A DNA stretch of 64,000 bases from Undibacterium sp. YM2 (lineage in GTDB: Bacteria > Pseudomonadota > Gammaproteobacteria > Burkholderiales > Burkholderiaceae_D): assembly GCF_009937975.1 (NCBI RefSeq), contig NZ_AP018441.1:3782001-3846000 (forward strand), read 5' to 3'. Position 1 is the stretch's first letter. Every line of letters begins with the position of its first letter. This document shows, one piece after another, positions 27,701-35,650 of the stretch. The position numbers were made by a program, and so were the translations under genes. Under the pieces are notes generated by a model. That model was not told the origin of the DNA. It did not search any database and worked only from the letters and a program-made list of their open reading frames with translations.

Positions 27701-30700
27701 TTCATGATGACAATATTTTCCAGTCTCAGATCTGAGTCGCCGGGTATCACCAAAGACAAATCATTCCCTGCAGCATAAACTCCCCAAGAACGAGCCACTC
27801 GTACGTCTTCAGGTTTAGTACCAGCTTTGATCTTGATTATGTCAGTTCCCTGAAAGTCGGTTCCGCCATAGTTGCGACCGTAAATATCGGCGATAACATC
27901 GTGACCGGATCCTTTGCCCCAGATGAAAGTATCGTTGCCTGAGTAGCCAATATACATATCGTCGCCCAGGCCGCCGTCGATAGTGTCGTCACCTTCGCCA
28001 CCTTCCAAGCGATCATTGCCTTCACCACCATACAGGAAGTCATTCCCTCCCCATCCCATGATGTAATCATTACCGGCACCGCCGTTAATCGTTTCGCCTT
28101 TATTAAATCCGCGCAACTCATCGTCACCATCGGTCGGACGCAAAGATTCTTCTTCAATCTTTTTGGCATCCCAGACCGTACCATCCGCAAAACGAATTTC
28201 ATTGACCATCTGCAGGGCATTCACGCCATCCATATCAAAAGCCATTACGACCCGCAAGGTATCGGTCGTTCCTTTGATTTTGAGCGTCAGACTAAAGCCA
28301 TCGTTACGAACAATAATTTCATCTGGTTTGGTATCTGCCTTGATCTGTATAACATCCATACGGCCAGACGACGTGTCGTTATTGACCAGTTGATCATTGC
28401 CACTACCCTTGCCCCACAAATAAATATCATTACCGGTACCGCCGATCAGGACATCATCACCCGCCCCACCGCTCAGGAAGTCATTGCCCGCACCACCGTC
28501 AAGAGTATCGTAACTATCGCCACCGAACAGCATGTCATCGCCATCATTACCTGCAATGTTCTCCGAAGTTGTGCTGGCAACTAAAATATCATTCAGTACC
28601 GTGCCTATCATATATCCAGGCTTGCTTGGATCTATAATGATGCCTTGCTCTGCATACAGTGCCCTGAGTGCAGGCGTAAGTGGCATGGACTGAATTAATT
28701 GTGCCATCAATATGCGGCCATCCCAGTCAACTGATGTCAACTGCGGCGCTACATATTTGTTGAACTCGATCAAATCTGCCAAACCATCAATCGAACCACC
28801 TGATGTGACCTGCTCAAAATAGGCTTTTGCCTTAGCGCCATTCAAGCGGACACTGGCATTATCGACAGTTAAATCCAACTGGCTGAACAAAGACTGGAAC
28901 CTTGTTTGCAGCAACAAATTGCTATACACAGACTCGCTCAGGGTAGTCCATGACAAATCCAGAACAGCCAGCCTGTCGGATTCAAGGTTGATGGTATGTG
29001 TAGCATTTGTCTCAGTGACGATACGCCTGGTCAGGAAATTGCTGCCATTAAATTTCTCAAGCGTGTCGATACGTTTAAATACGCCAGGCTGGTCTTGGGC
29101 AAATTGTTCAACAGCGGTCAGCGCACCAGTACCGGTATCATGGCTGGCCTTGATACTGGTCGCCATATTGCTGGTAGCACCCCAGGCCATGATCAGGTCT
29201 TCAAGCAAGGCCCTTTGCGCCGTATGTGTTTTGGCATTTACAAATTCAGTGAGTTTTGCTTTGAGCGCACGACCAGCTGCACTATCAATGCTGGCGGCTT
29301 CACGCAGGCTACGTACCTGCCCTGAACCTTGCATATCAGGTAAAAGCTCTACGCCTGCCACCAAGGTAATGTGGTCAGTGAATTTACTATTGAACGTATC
29401 TTCAGCCAAATTAACGTCTGCAACCTGGCCTGCCTCACCCACGGTCCCCCGTGTTCCATCGGCACGGGTATAACTACCCAAATCAGCGATCTGGTTACCA
29501 TTGGCCAAGAAAACACTATTAGCAGTTTTTGCCACGCTAAAGCTGCTAATGCCCACTTGATCAAGAGTAAACAACTCATTTTTTTGCGATACGCCATCTT
29601 GATTCAAATCACGCCATACGCGCAGTTTGTCCCAATTAGCATCAAGCTTATCTACCTTGCCGTCATGATTACTGTCCTGATCTGCCAGTGCAGCAAAACC
29701 ATCCTGGGCTTTGCCACCACCATATAACGGTGTTGAATCACCAAATAGCTCTGCACCAGTATCTATCGTACCGTTGTCATTACGATCCAGCGCAAGGAAA
29801 CCGTCGTCTGGCAAAATCCAGCCAGTCCCGGTTTTAATGCCGTCGCCATCATGATCAAACAGAATAGGATTGGTCAGCGACACACCAGTCGTATCAAGTC
29901 CATTACCATTAAGATCAATGGTTAATGGATCGCGTCGGCGCTGCCACTTGATTGCATCGTTAAAATGCTTGCCTGTACCTGGATTGATAATTCTTGTTTC
30001 AATATGAATCACTTTGCCAGGATTGGAACCACCAGTCTCGGTGCCAGGTTTAGGACCAGAACCGCTGCCAGTTGAATCGCTAGTACCCGGCTTCACTTCA
30101 GCTGGAATATTCGGGCCACCATTTTCTGGTTTCTCTTTAGGCAAATTATCCGCAGCAATCCCTGTCGAGACACTTGGATCCCAGGCCGAAGTAGCAAGCT
30201 CACCATCTGACTTGTCAGCTGGCGGGAGCGTGTCTGGACGCATATCCGGCTTGGACAGGATTGCAATTCCACCAGGTCCAAAAGTTTTCTCTGTCGTGCC
30301 ATTGACTGTCGTTGTCGTAGCCGTACCACTGCCATCCGCATTGTATTTGATGGTTGTGTTTGAAACGATACCTACACCACCTTCACCAAAAACCGTTTCA
30401 GTCCGCGTACCATTGCCATCATCTGAGTAATTTTTGTGAGTGCCATTCGCATATACAGTACTGTTGGTGATCATGCCATTCTTCTGGTATGTCGTCACAT
30501 TCTGTTTCTCAGCACTGTTTGGACCACCTGTAGAAAACTCGATGATATTGCCTACACTACGCTCATCGATTGTTCCATCATCACGTTTGCCATCACTGAT
30601 GTAAACTCCACCGGTTGTACCATCCGGCTTTTTATAACTGGACGAGACAAAATTACCTTTCTTGTCGTAAATAACACTGGTGCTAGCACCGTTAATCTTG

Positions 30701-32412
30701 TCATTGACATAGCGCACGTGATTACCATCAACACGATATTCAACGCCAGTACTGACCTTGTTCACATCCGTTTTTTCAAAGCCATAACTGCCGTCAGCTT
30801 GTGACCAGAAAAGTTCTCGAGGATTGTTTTGACTATCGCGGTTGATGACCGTGATATTTCCCTTGCCGTCATCACTCACTGAGCGAGTACTTTTATCCGC
30901 ATTGACGGTGATAGAAGTATATTTACGGCCATCAAAAGTCTCTTTACCATAACTGCCGTCCGGGTCTTTCCAGGTACGGGCAGTTTTTTGCCCCCAGTTG
31001 GTATAGAAAGTTGTATCTGTGGCGCCATCAGCATCTTTGTTGAAGACTTGCTTGCTGCCGTCAGCGAGGATAGTCATACCGGAAAGCGAGCCATCGGCGC
31101 TTTCAATGATATTTCCCTTACTTCCATCAGGTTTTAACCAACTGGTAGTAGTTATCCCATCAACTCCACGGACACTCGTTTGTTCAACACCTTTACCATC
31201 TTTATAGACAGTAGTCTTAACACCTTCAACAATTTTGCTTTCACTTTGGCTGCCATCCGATTTAGCCCACTTCTCCCCAGTTTGTACACCATTTTTGTCG
31301 TAGTAAATTTCCTGACGGTTTCCAGCCTTGTCGTCGGAAACATCAGTCACATTACCATCACGGTCTTTATATTTGGCGACAACAGAACCATCATTCGGAT
31401 TGGTTACTTCACGCCCCTCGGTGCCATCCCATTTCTTCCAGGAGGAATCGATCAGATTACCTTTTGGGTCATACACTTTAAAAAACGTGCTTCCCATTGG
31501 ATCGACAGAGTTCTCTGTCTTGGACTTATCAGCGTTAACAGTCGTCACACTCCTGGAACCCGTGTCCGGGTTATAGGTCATGATCTCGCCAGTCCCGTCT
31601 TTATTTTCTACGATCTTGCTTGTTACGACATTGTTTTTATCAAGAACGACTGTCGTTTCTGCCCCGGTTATGAGATCGCGCTGATATCCGCCATGTTCAC
31701 CCGTATCTTTGTGCAGCCAGCTACCTTCAATTTTTGAATTATTTTCGTCATATTTAGCTTTTGAAAAGTTTGAGCTTGTCTCAATCGTTACTACAGAAGA
31801 GCCATCTTTTGCAGTAATGGTGTTCCGCTCTTCCAACAGAATATGGTAAGAAGCAGATTTCAATTTAATGTTTTCGATATAACTCCCACTAATCTTGTCT
31901 GTCGACGTTGTGGTTTCGTTATATGTATTTGAAGAGACAGGTCCAATAACAGTTTTAGAAAGTAGATCTATCGAACCACTACTTTTATCCGCCCAATGAT
32001 AAATTGTCTGCTCACCAGTACTCCAGTTATGCTCCCCCTCATCAGTACCACCGTCTGAGCGTGGAGTAATCCATTTGACGTCAATTCCATCAGGCGAACC
32101 AATCAGTGACTCAGAAATTTGAGCACCGTTTGAATACTTCGTTGTCTTCCAATCACCATTTATATATACCTTTGGTGGATCGTTGCCGGCAATAACATCT
32201 AATCCGTATTCAGCAAGCGTGACTATTTCATCTACCCTATTTTTCAAAAATTGCAGTCCTAATTCGCCAAAAGTGGTGGTGATTTTCCACAACGCTGGAA
32301 AATCCAAGGTGCCAGGAACGCGCTCCATCCATTCCGATGCTTTTTCAACGACCTCCGGATCTTTAGAATTCAGAAGACGCCCAACCCTATGCATCAAGAA
32401 AGTATTCTGCAA
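24694..32412 (-). CDS. Giant RTX protein, middle fragment with FrpC-like self-processing module
   Basis: This open frame of about 2,572 residues is the second piece of the RTX protein. The TTG at 32412 is an artefact: the coding sequence continues upstream in the same frame to the A7 run at 32493-32487, where it joins the N-terminal fragment. Order: a helical region (to about 32180); a long region of irregular repeats with W-x-K-x-DGS-x-G cores spaced about 43-57 residues (about 31800-30300); a Gly/Pro linker; a module starting RRDPLTIDLNGNGLDTTG (Asp-Pro at 29931-29926) with several Asp-rich calcium loops such as DHDGDGIKTG, which matches the self-processing module of Neisseria FrpC; a helical domain (about 29400-28650); then at least six RTX blocks alternating with calcium-binding-related segments and one cadherin-like unit (about 26385-26100). 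The terminal 19 residues, out of frame, are not native. Confidence 0.85.
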   Translation of the reverse strand: MQNTFLMHRVGRLLNSKDPEVVEKASEWMERVPGTLDFPALWKITTTFGELGLQFLKNRVDEIVTLAEYGLDVIAGNDPPKVYINGDWKTTKYSNGAQISESLIGSPDGIDVKWITPRSDGGTDEGEHNWSTGEQTIYHWADKSSGSIDLLSKTVIGPVSSNTYNETTTSTDKISGSYIENIKLKSASYHILLEERNTITAKDGSSVVTIETSSNFSKAKYDENNSKIEGSWLHKDTGEHGGYQRDLITGAETTVVLDKNNVVTSKIVENKDGTGEIMTYNPDTGSRSVTTVNADKSKTENSVDPMGSTFFKVYDPKGNLIDSSWKKWDGTEGREVTNPNDGSVVAKYKDRDGNVTDVSDDKAGNRQEIYYDKNGVQTGEKWAKSDGSQSESKIVEGVKTTVYKDGKGVEQTSVRGVDGITTTSWLKPDGSKGNIIESADGSLSGMTILADGSKQVFNKDADGATDTTFYTNWGQKTARTWKDPDGSYGKETFDGRKYTSITVNADKSTRSVSDDGKGNITVINRDSQNNPRELFWSQADGSYGFEKTDVNKVSTGVEYRVDGNHVRYVNDKINGASTSVIYDKKGNFVSSSYKKPDGTTGGVYISDGKRDDGTIDERSVGNIIEFSTGGPNSAEKQNVTTYQKNGMITNSTVYANGTHKNYSDDGNGTRTETVFGEGGVGIVSNTTIKYNADGSGTATTTTVNGTTEKTFGPGGIAILSKPDMRPDTLPPADKSDGELATSAWDPSVSTGIAADNLPKEKPENGGPNIPAEVKPGTSDSTGSGSGPKPGTETGGSNPGKVIHIETRIINPGTGKHFNDAIKWQRRRDPLTIDLNGNGLDTTGVSLTNPILFDHDGDGIKTGTGWILPDDGFLALDRNDNGTIDTGAELFGDSTPLYGGGKAQDGFAALADQDSNHDGKVDKLDANWDKLRVWRDLNQDGVSQKNELFTLDQVGISSFSVAKTANSVFLANGNQIADLGSYTRADGTRGTVGEAGQVADVNLAEDTFNSKFTDHITLVAGVELLPDMQGSGQVRSLREAASIDSAAGRALKAKLTEFVNAKTHTAQRALLEDLIMAWGATSNMATSIKASHDTGTGALTAVEQFAQDQPGVFKRIDTLEKFNGSNFLTRRIVTETNATHTINLESDRLAVLDLSWTTLSESVYSNLLLQTRFQSLFSQLDLTVDNASVRLNGAKAKAYFEQVTSGGSIDGLADLIEFNKYVAPQLTSVDWDGRILMAQLIQSMPLTPALRALYAEQGIIIDPSKPGYMIGTVLNDILVASTTSENIAGNDGDDMLFGGDSYDTLDGGAGNDFLSGGAGDDVLIGGTGNDIYLWGKGSGNDQLVNNDTSSGRMDVIQIKADTKPDEIIVRNDGFSLTLKIKGTTDTLRVVMAFDMDGVNALQMVNEIRFADGTVWDAKKIEEESLRPTDGDDELRGFNKGETINGGAGNDYIMGWGGNDFLYGGEGNDRLEGGEGDDTIDGGLGDDMYIGYSGNDTFIWGKGSGHDVIADIYGRNYGGTDFQGTDIIKIKAGTKPEDVRVARSWGVYAAGNDLSLVIPGDSDLRLENIVIMNDPSVNKVVFEDGTVWDITKLKELSVLGDETSQKIAGFSDRDDVIHGKNGHDTIYGADGEDILYGDDGDDWLYGDNGNDTLLGGDGFDRLFGGDGDDFLDSGISLGSFSGGIRFYGGAELTGGKGDDTYVWGEGYGNIFIDNTTTKKEAGEKADFDRLLIKALPSEIIIKFQYGAGFYIYLKNSPVDANGGRPDSIYINAQIANGQIVDTTLDQVQFSDGTIWDSAKLKQMVLEGTELDDDIQGYFTNDLIHGNAGVDNIVADKGNDTVFGGSGGDYIHGGEGNDLLYGDEGDDDIGGGVGDDTLYGGDGNDVLSGGEGDDVLDGGAGDDNLGGPQGHDTILWGRGAGRDTAFAVDPAQSADDTISLIIKSGVKPSDISFSRDSRDLFIHIKGTNDELRIREFFVSGHRFDGIRFDDDSSIKWTQQQILEMQSLNHAPRINARLATIEAKETLELNYAVVDNAFIDEDPGDSLTYSATFNKGEPLPVWLKFDPKTRVFSGIPPDMSAGLYAVQLIATDSFGASTTIDMYLSIDSLAPRATEGNDKLIGSKDNDLITGLGGHDTLDGGLGADTLIGGTGYDVYIVDNVGDVVIETTSAYEVDQIYSSVTYTLPDNVEELYLTGSNAINGTGNALSNGIWGNDADNVLDGGDGDDLLVGGGGNDTLYGNEADHLEGGDGDDTYIISAYKNRSVNVQIKDTVGNTEIRLGEGFTKDTLNLGDPGNKSDILLQSGTNTIRIVYGKILGVDNISRITFANGDYLDKAAIANLMTGGSLDGTNGNDNLKAPDTGARIHGYAGDDVITGGAGADIFWGDDGEDTLIGGSGDDKLYGGDYDDRLIGGEGNNVLSGEGDNDTLIDGSGSSILLGGYGDDTYQGGAGDDQLFDQYGSDTYIFNLGDGKDTIADGTYEEHDSRSSDRIRFGQGINAKDVHLSLAANGTDLIIKYSDHDQITILGGANGAIETYEFADGTVMSHQALLRGLGAGGFCLVVQVKMSIKSILVVVL

Positions 32413-32921
32413 ATAAGTTGAAATACCAGTGCCTCCAGTATCACGTACCTCCGACCAAATCGTCTCAACATTAGCTTCACTGCTTGTTTTTTTATGAGAT
32501 CCATTGGAATTTTCAAGGTCCAGTTATCGATAGAAAATCCGTTTTTCTCAAACACCTCTTTATGAAAATCTTCTGTCTCGAAAAAATTCACATCCCGATT
32601 TGCTATGCCATTTCCTTCCGAAGCAATTTTCTCCATTGCAGTTAGGTACGCATACGCCATGTCTCTACGGATATTGGCTATGTCGTTATCGGTTACTACT
32701 TTGCTAGGGTGTCCGCCTGCGCCATCAGCAGCACTTTTCTTTAGATAGTCCAATGCTGCGATACCAGCAAATTCATCACCCGCAGCTACACCACCTGCCC
32801 ACCCGGCGTACATATAGCCTTTTTTTAGCATATTCTGATAAAACTGCACTGTGGTCATTTGACCACTATCCAGTGCATTTCTGTATTGCAACAATTCTTT
32901 GGAGCTAATTGAATTAGGCAT
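32394..32921 (-). CDS. Giant RTX protein, N-terminal fragment
   Basis: This 175-residue frame carries the true start of the RTX protein: an ATG at 32921 with AGGA about nine bases upstream. Residues 1 to about 146 look native and include helical, Ala/Gly-rich sequence (MYAGWAGGVAAGDEFAGIAA) with no classical signal peptide, as expected for type I secretion. After LIKK the frame changes at an A7 run (32493-32487). The listed end (KLMLRRFGRRYVILEALVFQ...) is out of frame, while the other frame reads naturally (SSEANVETIWSEVRDTGG...) into the middle fragment. Adding one base here and one at 24755-24759 makes 32921-19493 exactly 4,477 codons. I do not recognise the domain. Confidence 0.8.
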   Translation of the reverse strand: MPNSISSKELLQYRNALDSGQMTTVQFYQNMLKKGYMYAGWAGGVAAGDEFAGIAALDYLKKSAADGAGGHPSKVVTDNDIANIRRDMAYAYLTAMEKIASEGNGIANRDVNFFETEDFHKEVFEKNGFSIDNWTLKIPMDLIKKQAVKLMLRRFGRRYVILEALVFQLICRILS

Positions 32922-33084
32922 TAAAATTTTCCTGAAAATTACTATTAAAATTACGTCTGTAAAAAAGTTTTAGAAATTACTGATTGAAAAGCAGCTACGT
33001 CTTTGCGCGGCCCTTGAAAACCAGGTTTGACTTCACAAGAACTCTGTCTGGAATTTTTCCAACTCAAATAATTAAACTAAATGG

Positions 33085-33705
33085 TCAAAGACTCTCAAAA
33101 CTTAAAATGAGCTTGCTTACCGAATCCTGCATTTGCTTCCACTCAGACAAAAGGCCACGGCGATAAGAAAGCGTGATCTTCGCTTTTGCCCTTGGCAGCA
33201 AGAAAAAAAATTGTTTACATGGCGCAGCGTCATGATTGACATTTGTGCACTCTATATAGGTTTGAACAACGCCATTTTCATCTCGAAAAATGTACAAATC
33301 TTTGTCGTCATCAATATGTCTTTGCGGATTGCGTGTTTGCGGATCTACACCTATCGGTGTGTAAACTTCCAGGCCAAACTGCTTTTCTTTCTGCTTTTCA
33401 AATTGAAGAGAACCCATTTTCCCCATTGATTCGCTCATACGCTGCAAAAACCCCCCGTCGCCAAAATTGACACCTGTTGTAACAAAGCCCCTAAACCACG
33501 GTGTATTGAAGATAGAAAATGCCTCTTTATTTTTTCTGAGATCCGGGCTCGACAGACCTGCCATATCTGGGTAACGAATATCAAAACCAAAGCTAACTAG
33601 TTTGGATTTAGTATCTCTAATAGGTGTAGGACCTATTCGCTTGCCACTCCACCCTGGATCGCCTTCATATTCAGCATATTTGGCAAAGTGAGATGGAATA
33701 CGCAC
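33085..33705 (-). CDS. Unknown protein upstream of RTX gene, C-terminal part (frameshifted)
   Basis: This frame carries about 206 residues of a protein whose N-terminus lies in the frame at 33926-33633. The text reads naturally from RIPSHFAKYAEYEGDPGWSG onward, with Arg/Lys and aromatic-rich segments (SFGFDIRYPDMAGLSS, FNTPWFRGFVTTGVNFGDGG) and two Cys (YIECTN and APCKQF). The two frames join with one added G at the G6 run 33717-33712, making 281 codons in total. I do not recognise a family. It lies just upstream of the RTX gene in the same direction, where Neisseria has FrpD, a 271-residue membrane-attached partner of FrpC. The similarity is only in position and size. The local DNA is distinctly AT-rich. 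Confidence 0.65.
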   Translation of the reverse strand: MRIPSHFAKYAEYEGDPGWSGKRIGPTPIRDTKSKLVSFGFDIRYPDMAGLSSPDLRKNKEAFSIFNTPWFRGFVTTGVNFGDGGFLQRMSESMGKMGSLQFEKQKEKQFGLEVYTPIGVDPQTRNPQRHIDDDKDLYIFRDENGVVQTYIECTNVNHDAAPCKQFFFLLPRAKAKITLSYRRGLLSEWKQMQDSVSKLILSFESL

Positions 33706-33926
33706 AGGAATCCCCCCAAATCACCGACAACTTCGTGCTTCGCTAGACTAGGAGGAGCGCTTGAGTTTGCTAGTGCTAATTTTTTATTTTCATCCTGATT
33801 CGTCTTACTCAAGAAAATAAAGAAGATTACTCCAGTCAACAAGGGGAAAAAAACTGCAAGCGCAGTCGTGGCAATTGCTGCTTTCTTCGGATTTTTTTTT
33901 GAATTACCCTGATTTATTTTTTTCAT
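33633..33926 (-). CDS. Unknown membrane-anchored protein upstream of RTX gene, N-terminal part (frameshifted)
   Basis: The start at ATG 33926 has GGAAG eight bases upstream. The first 15 residues are Lys/Asn-rich, followed by one strong hydrophobic helix (about 18-39, IATTALAVFFPLLTGVIFFIF), so the protein should be anchored in the inner membrane with its bulk in the periplasm. No lipobox Cys is present. After VVGDLGG the frame shifts at the G6 run 33717-33712; the listed last 25 or so residues are out of frame, and the native sequence continues in the frame ending at 33085. Combined length 280 residues. It lies 165 bases after the hlyD-like gene, which may mean the same transcript. Confidence 0.65.
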   Translation of the reverse strand: MKKINQGNSKKNPKKAAIATTALAVFFPLLTGVIFFIFLSKTNQDENKKLALANSSAPPSLAKHEVVGDLGGFLCVFHLTLPNMLNMKAIQGGVASE

Positions 33927-34091
33927 TTATTTCACTTCCACAATCAAAATTTTCTATATCTTTCATCTTCACCAGACTTTACTGAAGTCAATAAGATTAG
34001 AATGAAAAATTTTGAGCAATATCATTTTTCAAACTAAAATCATGCAAAAGCTAATTTGCATTTGTTCGATATTTTTGATTAGCATTAAATT

Positions 34092-35564
34092 TCACCTCTC
34101 CCGCCCAGCCTCACTAACCGCCTTCTTCACTGGCGACAGCAAATACTCCAGCACACTACGCTTGCCCTGGTTAATCTCTGCCACCACCTGCATGCCTGGC
34201 GTGGTACTGAGCCTGTTCCCTTGCGCATCGATCAATATTTGCTGGTTCAGTTGCACCCTGGCTTTGTAGGTGGCGATGCTGGTGTTGCTGTTGCCGTTAC
34301 TGCTGGCGTCGCTGTTCTGATTCGTATTTTGTTTGCCGATTTCTGTCGCATCTGCACTGACATGTATCACCTTGCCGTGGAGCATGCCGTAACGCTGGAA
34401 GGGGTAGGCAGCGAGTTTGATCTGGGCTTCTTGCCCGACTTGTACAAAGCCGACATCTTCATTCTTGATTTGTACGTCGGCATATAGTTGCTCGTCTTTT
34501 GGGACGAGGGTGAGTACTACGCTGCCGGGTTGCACGACTGCGCCGGGGGTTGTTGTGGCCAGGTCTTTGATGATGCCGTCTTGCGGGGCTTTGAGTTCCA
34601 TCAGGCCTTCTTTGTAATTACTTTTGTCCAGCGTTGGTTGCAGCTGAGCGATGCGTGCGCGAATGTCGGCCAGTTCTTTTTGCAGTTCAGACTGGTAGTT
34701 GCTCTGGATCTGGCTGAGCTTTTTTTGTTGAGCATCAATGGTGGCATTGAGTGCGGCAACGCTGGCGTGCTGAGCATCAAGGTCTTTGGATTTTTCCAGT
34801 GCTTCGCGTTGTTTGTCGGCGCTGGCGAGGTTGCCGACATAGCCTTCTTTTTCGAGCTTGCTGTAGGCGTCTGCGGTCTTTTTATAAGTGGGCAGGGTTT
34901 GTTCGAGCTTGCTTAAAATTTCTGTGGCGCTTTTGCGTTCGTGCTCTGCACGGCTCAATAATGATCTCTCCTGATCAAGGCTGTCGAGATAGGCTTTGCG
35001 GTGGGCGTGGTACTGGCTTTGCACTTGCGCGAAACGGGTAGCGTCATCCCCTGCCTTGATGAGCATGGGCTGGTTGCTGAGTTCTGCTTCTATACGGCGC
35101 ACTTGCAGTTGCTGGCTATTGAGGTCGCTGCTGATGCTGGTTTTGTCGGCACTGGCGAGTGTGGTATCGAGCCTGGCGAGGACTTGTCCGGCTTTAACGT
35201 TATCACCTTCTTGCACCAGTATCTCTTTGAGTACGCCGGCTTCTGCGGGTTGCACGATCTTGACCAAGGTCTGAGGCGTGAGTTTGCCTTCAGCTGTGGC
35301 GATGATGTCGAGCTGGCCTATGGCTGCCCAGACCAGCAGGATAAAGACGAGAGCGCAGACAGCCCACAAGACGATGCGACCTATGTGGCTGGGCTGCTGA
35401 GTTTGTATGAGATGCAAAGGGTCGTGCCAGCGGCTGGGTGGGCGCAGGGGTATGATTTTGGCGGTGATAGGTGCGGTCTTTTCTGGTGCTGCGGTTTGTG
35501 CAGTTGATCTCGCATCTGGCGTTGTCATGCCCTGGTCGGGCTGGGGTGTTGGTACTTGCTGCAT
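34092..35564 (-). CDS. HlyD-family type I secretion membrane fusion protein
   Basis: This 490-residue adaptor links the inner-membrane ABC exporter to an outer-membrane TolC channel. A cytoplasmic N-terminal stretch of about 64 residues precedes one membrane helix (GRIVLWAVCALVFILLVWAA). The periplasmic part has a lipoyl/barrel-sandwich half (VQPAEAGVLKEILVQEGDNV), a long coiled-coil region (about residues 145-315, rich in Leu/Lys/Glu/Ala/Gln), and the second lipoyl half plus beta-barrel (LMELKAPQDGIIKDLATTTPG, and VGFVQVGQEAQIKLAAYPF). The family C-terminal motif GMQVVAEINQGKRSVLEYLLSPV is complete in pattern. It follows the exporter gene by 86 bases. A TolC gene is not in the window. Confidence 0.95.
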   Translation of the reverse strand: MQQVPTPQPDQGMTTPDARSTAQTAAPEKTAPITAKIIPLRPPSRWHDPLHLIQTQQPSHIGRIVLWAVCALVFILLVWAAIGQLDIIATAEGKLTPQTLVKIVQPAEAGVLKEILVQEGDNVKAGQVLARLDTTLASADKTSISSDLNSQQLQVRRIEAELSNQPMLIKAGDDATRFAQVQSQYHAHRKAYLDSLDQERSLLSRAEHERKSATEILSKLEQTLPTYKKTADAYSKLEKEGYVGNLASADKQREALEKSKDLDAQHASVAALNATIDAQQKKLSQIQSNYQSELQKELADIRARIAQLQPTLDKSNYKEGLMELKAPQDGIIKDLATTTPGAVVQPGSVVLTLVPKDEQLYADVQIKNEDVGFVQVGQEAQIKLAAYPFQRYGMLHGKVIHVSADATEIGKQNTNQNSDASSNGNSNTSIATYKARVQLNQQILIDAQGNRLSTTPGMQVVAEINQGKRSVLEYLLSPVKKAVSEAGRER

Positions 35565-35650
35565 GGGTGCTTACCTGTCTGTTTTTTACTTGCTCAATTT
35601 TGGATTTTTTTGTCGGGCTTGTCTTATTTCTTTGCCCTGTTTTCCTTGGC

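Noticed and set aside
19493..28600. Regular short repeats resembling a CRISPR array
   Set aside because: The period follows the 27-bp RTX codons without constant repeats and unique spacers.
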